Assembly: GCA_030248195.1 (NCBI GenBank)
Contig: JASAND010013110.1
Coordinates: 29,807 to 93,806, forward strand
Direction: 5' to 3'
Length of the DNA stretch: 64,000 nt
From: Trissonchulus latispiculum
Taxonomy: Eukaryota; Nematoda; Enoplea; Enoplida; Ironidae
A program made the translations under genes and the position numbers. Positions 48,801 through 61,487 of the stretch are shown in pieces (position 1 is the first letter of the stretch; the number at the start of each line of letters is the position of its first letter). The notes beneath the pieces are model-generated. The model was not told where the DNA came from, ran no database searches, and saw only the letters and a list, made by a program, of their open reading frames with translations.

Positions 48801-49445
48801 AAAGCGGACGCGGACGTCGCGAGGTATAAAAATATTGTCGCGAACAATCGTAAGATATAAAAATCTGAAAAGGGTCCCGTAAAAAGCAAGAAGAGCCATC
48901 TCACAAAAATCACACAGTAAGAGAACCAAACCTGCAATGCAAAAATGAACGGAGCCTAAGTTGCAATCAATAATAAACTGATATAGAAATAAATCAGCAA
49001 TGAATATATACACACGAGGAAGCAAACTATAACTTCGCTAGAAAATCAAAAATAGCTATGCGAATAAAAATCAAACTAGCTTTCAACAGAAAAAAGAGTA
49101 TATACTAATAGAAGCGGACGAAAACGAAACGAAACCAAGAAAAAAGCAGCCAGTCAGCCTGTTGTCTGTGACGTCACCCGCCCGCAACACTTAGGAATAT
49201 AATAATGATTGAGTCATTTGAATAAAAAAGTTTGCATATATTCGCTACACGGATAAGACAGTGTTAGATATATTGTATACGTACTACGTATATATATAAG
49301 CATATTATATTCTGTTATATATATGCAGATGAAAAATGACTCATAAACTGCCAAGTGCCAACAGCCCAGCCCTTCAAAAAATTGGCTAGGACACCAAAAA
49401 TTAATTGATCCAGCCGCAGTGAAAACTGCATAAAATGTATACATT

Positions 49446-50987
49446 GTATATATGTCGCAGTAATTTCTGTATTCAGTAAATACTGTATTTACTGGTCGAT
49501 TTCAGTAAATACAGTATTTACTAGTAAGAATGGAATTTTCTTTAAACTTCCTATCTTTACACGTAAATACCATTTTTACTGAAACTCGTCCAGTAAATAC
49601 TGTATTTTCTAGTAATTCCTGTATTTTATGTTTAACGCCTTTGCCTACTGTGTGTGGCTAGGAAAACAAAGAGCATACCGACGTCATAATCATCATAGGA
49701 TAGGTCATACATAACCACATAATGTGCAAAAGAGGGTGCATGAAGACAAATTTATGAAGTTAAGTAAATTACAAATTATTTTAATGTTACAAAACAGATT
49801 AATCATAATGAATGGTGCATTAATTTTAAAATTAATAAATAAAATTAATGAAAGTTATTTATATAATGATTTAAAATCTGCTTAAGTTTCCAAAGCTAAA
49901 AAACTCGCAAATAGCAATTTTAAAGTTTAAGCAAACGTTTATTTCAATAACATTTCAAAACGTTTACGCAAAATTAATTGTTAATTAACATGTCGGAAAA
50001 ACCTGTTTTTACGGTGCTAACCTTACGTGAAAGTATTTGTGATTTTGCAAACGATATAATTTATGTAAGGTCAGAAATTATCCTTCATGCACCCCCTTTA
50101 GCACACTATGTGGTTATGTATGACCTACCTTTACTTTGACTTTGATTATGACGTCGGCTTGCCCTTTGTTTTCCGAACCACACACAGTAGACAAAGGCGT
50201 TAAACATAAAATAGAACGAAGTTAGCAAAGTTACAGGGATACATAGTGAGGGAACAAACATAGGGACAATACAACAATTAAGAACTTAGCTGAGTCTCAT
50301 AGAATCCAGAAACACCCGATGCAATAGTATACATACTTGAGCATAATTTAATTTGCCAAAACAAGTGCATACTCCTGATGAAAAATAAATAAAACACAAA
50401 GTGCTATCTTACGTAATGCGATGTGATGTAACAATACCATTAAGTAAAATATCATACAATTTAAAAAATTTTCAAAAATGAAAAATAAACATCCTTTAAA
50501 CAACTTCAAAGTTGAACAGTAATTCAAGTGAAAAGTGAATTTTATAAGCATTTTATGAACTAAAAGAATTTTGATACAGCTCAAACATTACAGATATATA
50601 CAATCTAAGTGCCTAATGCACATCTGGGATTTTAGTGACGATGAAAACTTAACAATTGGTCAAAGTCTTTCGGCCCTAATCCCTCAGGCCCTGACCAATT
50701 GAAAGTGTGAAAATTTGAATGTGGTCTACAAAAATAGACCAGGGCGGGATTAGGACCCATATGCTCATCATCAGAGAGATACAGAAATACAATACAAAAC
50801 AGATAATAAAATACAGAAATTACTAGAAAATACAGTATTTACTATACGAATTTCAGTAAAAACGGTATTTACGTGTAAAGATAGGAAGTTTAAAGAAAAT
50901 TCAATTCTTACTAGTAAATACTGTATTTACTGAAATCGACCAGTAAATACAGTATTTACTGAATACAGAAATTACTGCGACATATAC
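49446..50987. mobile_element. Foldback element, AGTAAATACTGTATTTACT iterons, with insertion
   Basis: Left arm (49446-49740) and right arm (50087-50213 plus 50814-50987) are inverted copies. The outer parts hold near-palindromes of the type AGTAAATACTGTATTTACT; inner parts include ACGCCTTTGYCTACTGTGTGTGG and GTCATACATAACCACATA. Ends read GTATATATGTCGCAGTAA and, from the right, GTATATGTCGCAGTAA. The right arm is split by a 600-bp insertion. The centre (49741-50086) is AT-rich with no gene. Confidence 0.8.
50214..50813. mobile_element. 600-bp insertion with 8-bp target duplication
   Basis: ATAAAATA occurs at 50206-50213 and 50806-50813, while the uninterrupted left arm has the word once, as TATTTTAT. 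The intact arm thus shows the pre-insertion state. The insert holds two facing phrases, TCGGCCCTAATCCC and GGGATTAGGACC, near 50670-50760. I see no clear terminal inverted repeat and no coding capacity. Confidence 0.75.
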
Positions 50988-52329
50988 ATCTGATACATAA
51001 AATATATATAAAACAAAGTCAATATAGTAAACATAGTCATGTTAGTCTATGCTCATATATACGTGCTTCTGTGCGATTACTTTGTTATTAGAATTCATAA
51101 ATACTAATGTTTTATGTTTGTTAATATATAACTGCTTTCTGATTTTGAAGTAAATCTTCTTCTTCTATGAGGACAAGGCAGAAATTACAGGAAATAAAAT
51201 AAACAGCACACATACCTCGTTCTTCATCTACCTTCTTGTTCTGCATCCCGCATCATGCCGATTTGATTACATTTACATATTCGCACGGTGCACGCTGGAT
51301 ATCCGCGTGCACCGCGTGCAAACACGAAAACAACGGATAGTTTTGGCAAATTTTAGCGACTTTAAGAAACATTCTGGCTTATGTGTGGGGTCTCGATCGA
51401 TGTCCTCCCCCCATCAATTTTTCAAAAATTTATCCTCACCAACCTATTTTTCCGATTCTGAGGAGAAGGCCGAAATCCTGGGGGGCGACCAAACTGGAGG
51501 CCTGGGAGGACCCAATTTATGAGGGAGGCCGCCCCCTTCACCCTCCCTGCAGAAAACAGCCATCCACCTCCATAACTGTTTGGCTAAAAATGAATGAGGG
51601 GGGGGCGAAGCGATCTGAGAGGGACCAAGTGCTGTCGATCCCATTTTATTGGCCAGAGATTAGCCAAGAAAACCGTCTACTTGCTTAAAGTATAGCCCAG
51701 CACGTATATACCGAATCACCCCTGGACTTGTATATATATACGTATATATATATATTTATATATTCTAGCGATGAAAACTAAAACGCCGCAAAAAACCGAG
51801 GCAAGCTGTCTGCAGAAATGGGCATATATATATACCACAAATTGCAAAATGTTGCCCTAAATGTTATTACATAAGACAAGAAGACATCAAAGAGAATACG
51901 CCACGAAGGCGATGCTGCAAAAAACACCCCATCTTTCAATCAAAAATCTGCGTTACTATATATGATGCATATATGGATACCCGGTTTTTGCAATTCGATT
52001 CGAAGCCCCCATATTCAGCACACCACACACTCATCCTATATAGACGTATTTATATGCAAGCAAAGTTGTTATATAAATAAAAAGACATATATAGTAAATT
52101 CGCAGAAGTTGTGCAGTAAAAGACCCCAGTTGCAAGTGTATACATGCGTACGTATCCGACATGTACCTATTTATATATATACATACATACATACATTATA
52201 TATATATATTTGTATTGTATATATATATATATATTTCACACAGTTTCTTCTTCAGCGACGGCTGCAAATTACAATATATCAGATCAGTCCCTCACAATCC
52301 CACAGAGATGGACGCGGGACGACATCTTT
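50988..52329. other. AT-rich stretch with microsatellites, no gene
   Basis: Contains TATATA/TACATA microsatellite patches (about 51725-51765 and 52170-52235) and a G-rich dispersed-repeat segment near 51360-51660 (GGGGGGCGACC..GGAGGACCC). The open frames over these are repeat translations. Confidence 0.45.
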
Positions 52330-52690
52330 TGACCCGTCCGGAAGGAACCCGCAGGCGGCGGGGGCCCCCCGAAATTGCCCTCCCCCCCCCCCGAAAATGC
52401 CTTCCCCCCCGAAATCGCCCTCCCCCCGGGATTTTTGTCTTCCCCATTACTGAGGTCTACATTTTTTCCAAAAATGGTCAAATTTTCAAAAATTTTCCGG
52501 CTTCGCCTAAAGATAGCTATTTTTGGCTGAAATCCTGGCATTTTTGAGAACTTTTTGCGCTTCTACGCGCAAAATACGCCAAAAAATAGCAATTTTTGGC
52601 TCATTTTTACCAAAAAATCCCCCCCCCGGTCCCGGCCCCCCCCCCCCCGGAAGCCCCCCCCCCCGAAAAAAAATCCCTAAAAAATACCCT
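52330..52690. repeat. Poly-C dispersed repeat copy
   Basis: C runs at about 52380-52430 and 52620-52665 bracket an AT-rich block with TTTTCCGGCTTCGCCTAAAG and TACGCGCAAAATACGCC. It is the same repeat style as 43365-44100. No gene. Confidence 0.55.
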
Positions 52691-54227
52691 GATATATATA
52701 CAAATATATACAACTGCTACAAACATATATACAGCTGTACGATATATATACCAAATAAAGCATATAGTATATAAAAGTAATGTTATATATATTGGTTTGG
52801 TATTTATAATGAAAAATGAAACCGGAGCACAAAAACAGCTATTAAATACAAAGATCATTCTGCATCATTATATAATATGGAATGTCAGCTGGTACTCGCA
52901 CACATTTCGTTTCGAAAAGTCACATTAAAGCTTACACAACAAATAACTGCAGCCCTTGAAATTTAATTCTAACCTATGCGTGGATGTTTATACGCATATA
53001 CCTATAGAAAATATATGCTTAGAACGTACGCACGTGCGCAACATTAAATCAAAGATAAAAAATGCAGACATACCTATAAAAGACAGCATTAACAACACAG
53101 TTAAACTGAAGAAAAAACAGTTTCAAGATGGATAGAACGTACGTAGAGAATGAAACTAGACAGAAATTCACCCAACACATCTATATATATATATATAATT
53201 CCTCTGAAAACCTGGAAAAATAAAGTATAAGCTAAAAAAGCACAATATCAGACGGAAAGGCAATGCGCCTCTGCTGTGCAGAACCCGATAAAAATGGGAG
53301 AAGAAAACTTAATACAAAGACTATTAGCTGGCCCAATGAGACCCCACACGAAGTGAGAAGCTTTCTCCAGGAGGAAGAAGGCTTCAGCACTCAGCTTGGC
53401 TCAGAGCTCTGGTCTAGGTTGGGTTGGTTTGGAGCAGGACCAACCCAGCCCAGGCGCCGACTTGGCTAGGCTCTGAGTCCTGCCCTGCTTGCAAATGAAA
53501 AGAAGGGGAAAACAGTGGAAAAGAAAGACCTCCCAGACTCTAAGAATGGAGAGAGGGAGGGAGCAGGAAAGGAAATTAAACCCTACTTCGCTGGTTGATA
53601 GCTACCACACTATATATAATATAGATACGTATATATATTATATATTATACATATATACACGTACGTATGTGTATTAGAAATCCATGAAAATGATCAGGAA
53701 GGCTCGCCTGTCTATATACATACATAAACACATAGATAGATATATCTGTAGATAAATGGACTATATATACAATGCACTTTATAACTCAGGTTGAACTTCA
53801 TCATTAACCTAAACCAAGAGATAAGAACCAGCTAAAAGCTAAGACTGGTCTGGGCAAAAGCTAGCGGAATACGAATATATATACGTATTTCAGGGAGCAG
53901 ACATTACGTAAAAAAAGCATCAGAGACTGGATTTCAAGTAAAGCCAAATATCGACACGAACATAGACAACCCTATTTATTTAAGTGATACGATAACGTGG
54001 GGGGGGGGAGGGAAATAGGAGGGGGAGGCGGGTGTGCACATACCTCACCACACCAACATAAAGAAGAAGAAGAAGTTTTAATACTCATAAAGCGTCGGCT
54101 TTACACAGATATATACGGCATAAATTACAATAAACATCCTACAAGAACCGACGTTCCTCCAGCGCAAATTTACGACATTTTGTTTTCACATCAACAGGAA
54201 ATACTACTGGTAAGACAGCGTTATGAG

Positions 54228-54229
<2 letters not shown>
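52691..54229. other. AT-rich stretch with TA microsatellites, no gene
   Basis: Several short TATATA patches (for example 53183-53200 and 53605-53660). A GC-richer patch at about 53380-53480 has GGTTGGGTTGGTTTGG and AGGCTCTGAG phrases but no supported product. Confidence 0.45.

Positions 54230-54287
<58 letters not shown>
54230..54287. repeat. (TA)n microsatellite
   Basis: About 29 TA units without interruption; a shorter run at about 54392-54419 serves as the insertion site of the next element. Confidence 0.9.
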
Positions 54288-54289
<2 letters not shown>

Positions 54290-54419
54290 TGGGCAAAGGA
54301 CTATAGTGGAGATGCCAGACATTCCATACTTCGACAACTTGAAAATTAACTTAGGAAGTGAAACTGTATCAAAAGCCTTACCAAAATCAATATATATATA
54401 TATATATATGTATATATAT

Positions 54420-57133
54420 CAGGGCTGCCGCGCGACCTTTCTCAGAAAAAAGGAAATAAACAAGGAATTTTGCACCCAAAAAAGGAAAAAAGGAATTTGT
54501 CCGACAAAAAATAGGAAATAAAAGGAATTTTAAAAGATAAATTAATAACGTTACTGAGCAAAAAGTTAAATTTTTCCATTTTGAACAGCCACACAAGGTT
54601 TGAAACATTAGATATGTTTATAAGCAAAGAGAATTCAAGCAAAACGCTATTTTAAATGCAAATACGGACGCGTTCAGTGGTGGCGCTAGGGGGAGCCGGG
54701 GGCCCCGCCCTCCATTGCGATTTGGGGCCCTCCCTTTGGGGTGTCGGGCCCCCACTAGAAAATTTTTTCAGCTGTTTATATGCACAGTTTGAGTGTTTTA
54801 AGAAATTTTTTAAAAAAATCGGCTAATTTTTGCTAAAAATCGTAAAATATTTGCTAAAATGTGAGAAATTTTTTGGGAAATGAAGGTAAAATTTGGCGAA
54901 AATTTTGGATTTCCCAAAAAAGGACCCCCTTCAAAAAGAAAAACACAGAACGAGGCACAGTAACACAAGATGCGTACTCAACCTCTTCTGTAGTTAGAGT
55001 CATTTTAAATTCAACAGTACTGGATACATCCGACATAGACATATTCCGTTCCATTGCATTGCAAACCCCAACCTATTTAAAAATGAGTGCATATACGTAA
55101 AATAACATAGTGCATAACATAATAGGTGCCTTGGAGCACAGGCAATATATATCCTCGGATGAGTGCTCAAAGCCCCATGCGTCTCATCACCCAGCCTCAC
55201 CAGGTGCGCACCTGGCATGGGGAAACTGGGTGGATATATATTTACTCCAAGAGTGAGAATCATACGAAAAAAACCTGGCGCCGCTACTAGACGCGTTTCA
55301 AGCTTCGTCTTTTTGATCACAGTATATAGGCTATTATGAAATAGAAAATACGCGCCGCAGGCGCGACATCTTTTGGTTTTGTACCCCTTTTGTATTTTTA
55401 TCTTAATTTTTCCGACCCCCGAATCGCAAACAGCAAGGCGACCCTGTATCTGCACTTGACCAAAGTTTATATATATATATATATATAATTACTATCTAGC
55501 TTCGTAAAGATTTGAAGTTTAAAGTTTAAATTGAGAACACCTTAAGAACAGGTTGTGGAGAATCTATCCTTTAAATATCAAACCTTGACGCAAAGAAACA
55601 AGCAAAGCAATGCGATCTGACATAAAATAGTTCATCCGAGATATTTGCAGTACTGCGAGATTTTGGGAGCACCGCACTTCAGAAACTGAATCGGCTATGG
55701 AACCTTCAACGCTTTTTAATGAAGAAATAGGCTTTCTCCAGATTCCACTAATATATAAAGTTTAACTTTGTACCCGGAAATAAGAAAGCAATTTATATAT
55801 AATATGCGAATGGAAATAGATTAAAGTAGAAATGCTAAGCTCAAGGTCAGGTCCTTAAATTTTTTTGAAATTATGAATAATCTGTACCGGAAATCTTTAA
55901 AAAGATTTGAAATGCGAACGCTTAGTTTTACAGTTTATCAGTGTATATAGTAAAAAAAAGGTAAAGGTGACCCCTGGAGAATATCTCCATCCCTGTTTCA
56001 GGGACAAGGGGTGCCGATGCTCATCCCCGGATACACAGCCGTAGAGCCAGGAGTGTCACCTCAAATGATGACTACATCCGTGGAAGGGGGGCCGGCCCTT
56101 CAAGGCTTTAAGCCCTACACAGACTCCTGCTACCTTCCCACAATAGTATATATAGTAAATTTCAAAAAGTTTAAAACAGTATTGAGATGCAAAAATTCGG
56201 CAGATGAAAATTAAAAATTCACATCGAAAAACGCGAAAATTTCTATAACGTGAAATCTTAAGTGGCGCAGGCTCAGAAATGTTTAAAAACTGAGATATAA
56301 CAGCTCTGCAGGTGCGAAAATTTTTTCAATTTAGATAGCAGAGTGATGCCACTAGGCGTGAAAATTTTTAAAAATTGAGAGAAATAAAGATATCTGCAGG
56401 CACGCAAATTTTTAAAACTTGAAATAGAGGCGACGCAGGAACAAAACTTTTCTTATTTATTATTGATACTTTGAAAATGGATCGCTTTTTGCCTACTCTC
56501 CAAAAATTCCGTGTGGGATGGGAGGCCTCGGAACCCCCAAAAACCCCTCGCCTGGGTGCACCAATGCCTTCAACTGCAATCTTGACTTCTAGAAATTTTT
56601 TGGAAAACGTGACTGTGACATCTACGCATTTTGCCATACGTATTTAGTGCATTCTGCAAATACCCCAAATAGTGAATTTTGCTCAAAAACTCTCCAGCAA
56701 TCTATGCACATATTACAAAATATATATACGTAAGTTTAATGTTTCTCCAGATTATATATATAAACATTCTATAGAGTACAAATTAATTTTTAACTTTTGT
56801 TTTGTTTTTAAGCAAACAAAAAATAAGTCCAACAATTTCTATAATTCTAAATTCGTACTTGCAGATTATGCTATTAAGTCATATTAAGTAAAAATATATG
56901 TAGATCTAGCTATTCTATAATAAACCTGAAAAATTAAGTTAAACAATATCCCGACGAAGCCGGGAAATTTTTGGAAATTACCACCGTAAGACTAAATTTT
57001 AGGCACATCTTTGTCGATTTTCAGAAAATTATTGAAAAAAGGAAATAAAAGGAATTTTTGCAGAAAAAAAGGAAAAAAGGACGACCTCGAAAAAAAAGGA
57101 AAATAAAGGAAAAAAGGAACCGCGGCAGCCCTG
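54420..57133. mobile_element. hAT-like element with CAGGG ends
   Basis: Starts CAGGGCTGCCGCG and ends with its reverse complement CGCGGCAGCCCTG; both flanks read ATATATAT, fitting an 8-bp duplication in a TA microsatellite. Subterminal regions both hold AAAAAGGAAATAAA-type words, inverted. CAGGG termini and 8-bp duplications are typical of hAT elements. In 2.7 kb I found no transposase frame, so it is likely non-autonomous or decayed. The interior includes a gene-poor C-rich repeat near 54670-54760. Confidence 0.7.
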
Positions 57134-57883
57134 ATATATATATATATATATAGCATGGGCCTAAACTCTTTTGCGCTTGGTTCCGGCATTAAACCACCTA
57201 TTTGTTCAGACTAATAGATTTGTAAATGTCGAACGGCTGGACCCCCTGAACGAGAAAGAAAAACGGGCAGATCTTCTTCGTCCAGAAGAGAAAAAATGCT
57301 AGATCCCTCAGCGATCTGCATCAAAATTTGAATGTAGTTTTTTAGCAAATTTTAGCTACGATTTGCAAAAAAATTTATGAATTTAAGAATGTTTGCCCGA
57401 AACTGTTAGAAAAATTTGCGATTTTCACTCATTTTAGAATTTTTGCTAATATTGGGGTGCAGCCCATTAATTTTGAAATTTTTTAAGGGGTAGACACCCC
57501 GACTCGGATCCTGTCTAAAGAAGGTCTTGTCCACATAGGCCATACAAAAAGTAGGAAAAGTGTTATTATTTGTACATGTGTAGAATTTTGTTAAAAGTAT
57601 ACTGAACGAACAAGTGTGTACCAAGAACCTTTGTCCAAAGAGAGTCAATGGTTCCACTCTTCTCGGAAAAATATATAAATCGAATCCCTTATAAGAATTG
57701 TTATTAATTTTTTACCTCGACCTAAGTCCTAGGTAATAAAAACTATATATACGATTTTTTGCCAAAAGACCAAAATCAGATAGAGCGGAGCTATTGTACT
57801 CTCTGTATCTACTTGTTTAAATCTTTCTTAACGACGATGTTGGCTCCTCAGAGATTAGTTGCATGCAACTCAGATTAAAAGTG
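57134..57883. other. Spacer without a gene
   Basis: AT-rich sequence between two elements; no exon or motif recognised. Confidence 0.45.
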
Positions 57884-57891
57884 ACCGATTG

Positions 57892-58777
57892 GGTGATTGT
57901 TTGGTATGCGCACACCTTACAAATTCGGAGGCATACGGTAAAAGGTATCTACTTCGGTATGCGCACACCTTACAAAATTACTATTTTCCCAAAACCATCT
58001 ACTTAATGGTATGCGCACACCTTACAGAACAGAACTCTACTGTATACTTCCTATTATTTTCTGGTCAGTTTTCAATTATTTCTTGTTTATTGGGTTCATG
58101 ATTTATTTAATTATTATTATTGGGTTTAATGATTTCTATGATAATTTAATGATTTAATGATAATTTAATCTATGATAATGATAATAGTAATTAACAAAGA
58201 TAAAGGTCAGCATCAAGTCTAGGGGTTAATCAGTCTAGGAGGTGACCAAGCTCCAACGATTAACAGTTTCTTAAAAAGAGTTGAAATTACAGGAATTTTT
58301 GTAGTTCTTTAAAAGTTAGCGTCACGTATAGTAAAAATAAGAAACTTATTTATACTTGCTTTTTGAAACTGAAACTTGTAGTTTTTTTCTACTTTACCCA
58401 AAATTTGAAATGAGATACCAAACTTGGACTTTAAATTTTTATAGTGTTCTGTTTTTCGGTTCTGTGAATTTGAAAATTTTAATAATTGTGAAACTTGTGA
58501 ACTCCAATAAACAAGAAATTAACCTGAAATAAACAATAGGAGCATGAAAACTGACCAGAAAATAATAGAAAATATACAGTAGAGAACTGTTCTGTAAGGT
58601 GTGCGCATACCAAAGTAGATGGTTTTGGGAAAATTGTAATTTTGTAAGGTGTGCGCATACCGAAGTAGATGCCTTTTACCGTATGCCTCCGAATGTGTAA
58701 GGTGTGCGCATACCAAAGTAGATGGTTTTGAGAATCTTGAAAATTTTGTAAGGTGTGCGCATACCAAACAATCACCA
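57892..58777. mobile_element. Foldback element with GGTATGCGCACACCTTAC iterons and 8-bp duplication
   Basis: ACCGATTG at 57884-57891 and 58778-58785 directly flanks an 886-bp insert. The outer 29 bases are perfect inverted repeats beginning GGTGATTGTTTGGTATGCGC. The left arm has three copies of GGTATGCGCACACCTTAC and the right arm four, spaced by about 45-65 bases with shared spacer text (CGGAGGCATACGGTAAAAGG, GATGGTTTTG). Arms continue inward to about 58085 and 58500. No transposase. Confidence 0.85.
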
Positions 58778-58785
58778 CCGATTGA

Positions 58786-60241
58786 ATTAGACTGAAGATT
58801 AATCGCATAAAATTATTAACAAATTAGCAGCTGGGAAAGATAAATAACCCACAATAACAAGTGTACAAGAGACAAACTTCAAAAAGTTAACTTTTAAGTT
58901 AACATAACTCACTCACGTTAAGTTTGTACTAATTAACAACAAAGATTATCCTATCCATTTCTGTCTTCTGGTCATAAAAACAATTGAATACAAGAAAAAA
59001 GGCTGAATGCTGCAAACCTCAACCAGCAGAGGTCTATATCAATTCAGTCTCCGACAGTTACGACATATCTCCCCTCCCTGTCAAAAGTAGAACTCAACTG
59101 AGGCGTGTTTATATGTGGATCATTTAGGGAAGGGAGTGTTCGTTCGTTTCAGTCCAACGAGTTCACATTAACAGGACAAGTCAGGACCATATACATTATC
59201 TTTGGCTCACTCAATAAGCATAAACCCAACTTTTTGCCCCCCCCCTCCTTTATCTCAATGTCTGCTCAGAAGAGTCTAGTCTAGTCTGGGGATCTGTTAG
59301 CTAGTTAGTTACCACTACCCATACCATCACTTGAAGCCCGGCTGAAATGTTGCTACGTCCGTATTATATACATAGGCGTATGTTACATATATAATATATA
59401 TGCTAGAAAAATATACGTACGTGTAAGTAGCATGTGTATAAGGGGGAGGGGGGGGTACCAGCTGTCATTAATTCTGCACTGTGCTATCAGAAAGTTGAGA
59501 TCAACGGCATGAAACCCTAGGAGAAAAGATCGATGTTACGATTATTTGCAGCATTGGAGTGACTTACATATACCATTTCGAGATATATACCAAGGTAGGT
59601 AGGTAGTAGACGCAACTAATACTTGTGCTGCGGGGTGGGGTAATGCTTAACTCGTTTTAGTCAGAACGTTCAGCTCCAAAAAACTACCAAGGAGTCCAAT
59701 GGGAAAAAAGAGTAACCAACCACTCTACCCCGGAAGGAATCCAAAGTCAAATTTTGTTCCGCTCTTTTTTTAGAGTGGCAAGCTCAGACGAGAGCAGACA
59801 ATAGAGGTGTTTAAAAAACAGGAACGGGATCAGAACGATTCCGACCATGGGTCATAACTACAGACTTCTAGTCTGACTTCAGAGCTGGGAGCTTTAAAAT
59901 AGGATCTGTAGGTGAATCCTGAGTTCAGGATCCAGGTCAAAAACTGCAATGGTTTAAAGATTGGCTTGTACCTTCAAAATCGAATCTACGGGTAAATCAA
60001 GGGTATACGATAGGATGCCTAAAGGAGGGGTAGGTTTCTAGAATCCGTTTCCCATGTTAGCATTGGTCAGGCTTAACATATATTTTTTTATTCCTGCTGG
60101 AGCAGGAATGTATAAATTGGAAACTTGTATGTTTAGCGCAGTGTGAGTCATTTCTCCATTCAGAAGCCCTATCTTCAACACAGTGCTAGCTTAGATCAGT
60201 TTTCTGCATTCGGATTATGCAAATTAGGTTTTAGAACCTAC
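58786..60241. other. Intergenic stretch, no gene supported
   Basis: Mixed AT-rich DNA with G runs near 59443-59457 and 60246-60256. No splice-consistent frames were found. Confidence 0.45.
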
Positions 60242-61487
60242 CTAAAGGGGGGGGGGGTCCATCATGAAAAATTTTTAGGCGCCGGATTTCGCTCGTTTTC
60301 ACACATAAGCTAGCCACATATGTCGTGCATATCAAATTATATTAAATTTTGAGTTGTTTTGTTCAGTTCTCCATAAGTTACGAGCCGTCAACTGTATGCA
60401 ATTTGAATATGAGCGAGCACAAGGGTGCTGCAGCCAACTGAGGCAAATTTTCGCAAATCAACTCTATGTTTTTAGCTTATTTTGTTATACACCTTTAAAA
60501 ACTATTAAGAAAAGCGTTTTCGTACAGGTTCCAGCCGGATGGGCCAGAAGCTTCTCTAAAGAATTTCTCGGAGAAACAAGGCCCTTGTTCCTCCTGATGT
60601 AATGAAACATTTAACAGCGGTTAACTTAAAATAGCATTTAGCATAGTTCTATGAGAAGAATTCATCCCTGCAATGAGAGCTTTCGATTGATGTATAATAT
60701 GCCATATTTTGAAAAATTTTAAAAATCGCTGTTTTGTGAAATTCGGGGTTCGAGGGTCCCGTTTGGCACGCTGAGAAGTACTGGACGCAGCTATCAGCAT
60801 AATTCATGCTGCAAATAGATCCGAAGACATGAATACACAAGTTGGAATAGAAAATAGGCAGTTTAGGACCATACTGTTGTCGGAATTTAGCCAAGTTTTC
60901 GAAAAAAACCGAAATTTTAAAAACTTCGCTAAAAATGCCCATTTTTGCGCCAAAAAAATCTCGAAACTGGATAAACATACAATGGAACCATTGCTATCAG
61001 TGGAACCGCCAATTCAAGTATTACGGAACCCTGGAGTTAGAATTTTTATTTAGGCCTCTGAATTAGAGTTATTTGCAATTCTTTCCGAAGACCCCACTTT
61101 TCAGCTGCAAAAAACGTTGAATTTTGACGATTTTCCAATGTTTTCGATAAACAAAAATTTTTTAAAAATTTTAGGGGCCCAAATCAAAATTCTACGTCCA
61201 GCGTACCGCAGTTTATGATTATAGCGACATTATAAATTTAAAATTATGCAGGATTACAACTGTTCGTCGAGAGATTTTTTTGGCGCAAGAATAAAATCAC
61301 CACTTTTTCTGTTTCCTATGTTTAACACATGTGGACCTCGACTTTGAGGTGAAATAACTCATCAACCGTAAGAGATACGAGTTTAATTTGAAAACTCGTT
61401 AAAATATCCCACTCAAAGATCATTATATGTGAAAATGAGCGAAACCAGAGATGGTCGAGAAATTGACCAAAAATGGACCCCCCTTAA
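60242..61487. mobile_element. TTAA-type element, first of a back-to-back array
   Basis: The left edge is CTAAAGGGGGGGGGGTCCAT with GATTTCGCTCGTTTTCACA about 45 bases in; the right edge, reversed, is TTAAGGGGGGTCCATTTTTG with GGTTTCGCTCATTTTCACA. The border TTAA at 61484-61487 is shared with the next element. The left border has lost one T (CTAAA). Confidence 0.65.

Noticed and set aside
54854..55100. Exon-like minus-strand frame MERNMSMSDVSS as an RBMS 5' exon
   Set aside because: No donor in the right phase to the 47018 exon could be shown, and it lies within the hAT-like element.
56009..56150. Coding exon preceded by a pyrimidine tract and CAG
   Set aside because: No donor or partner exons were found, it lies inside a mobile element, and no family motif is visible.
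57892..58777. Open frames with repeated VCAHLT/RYAHTLQN phrases as a repeat protein
   Set aside because: They are translations of the DNA iterons in both arms and lack any start, splice or domain support.
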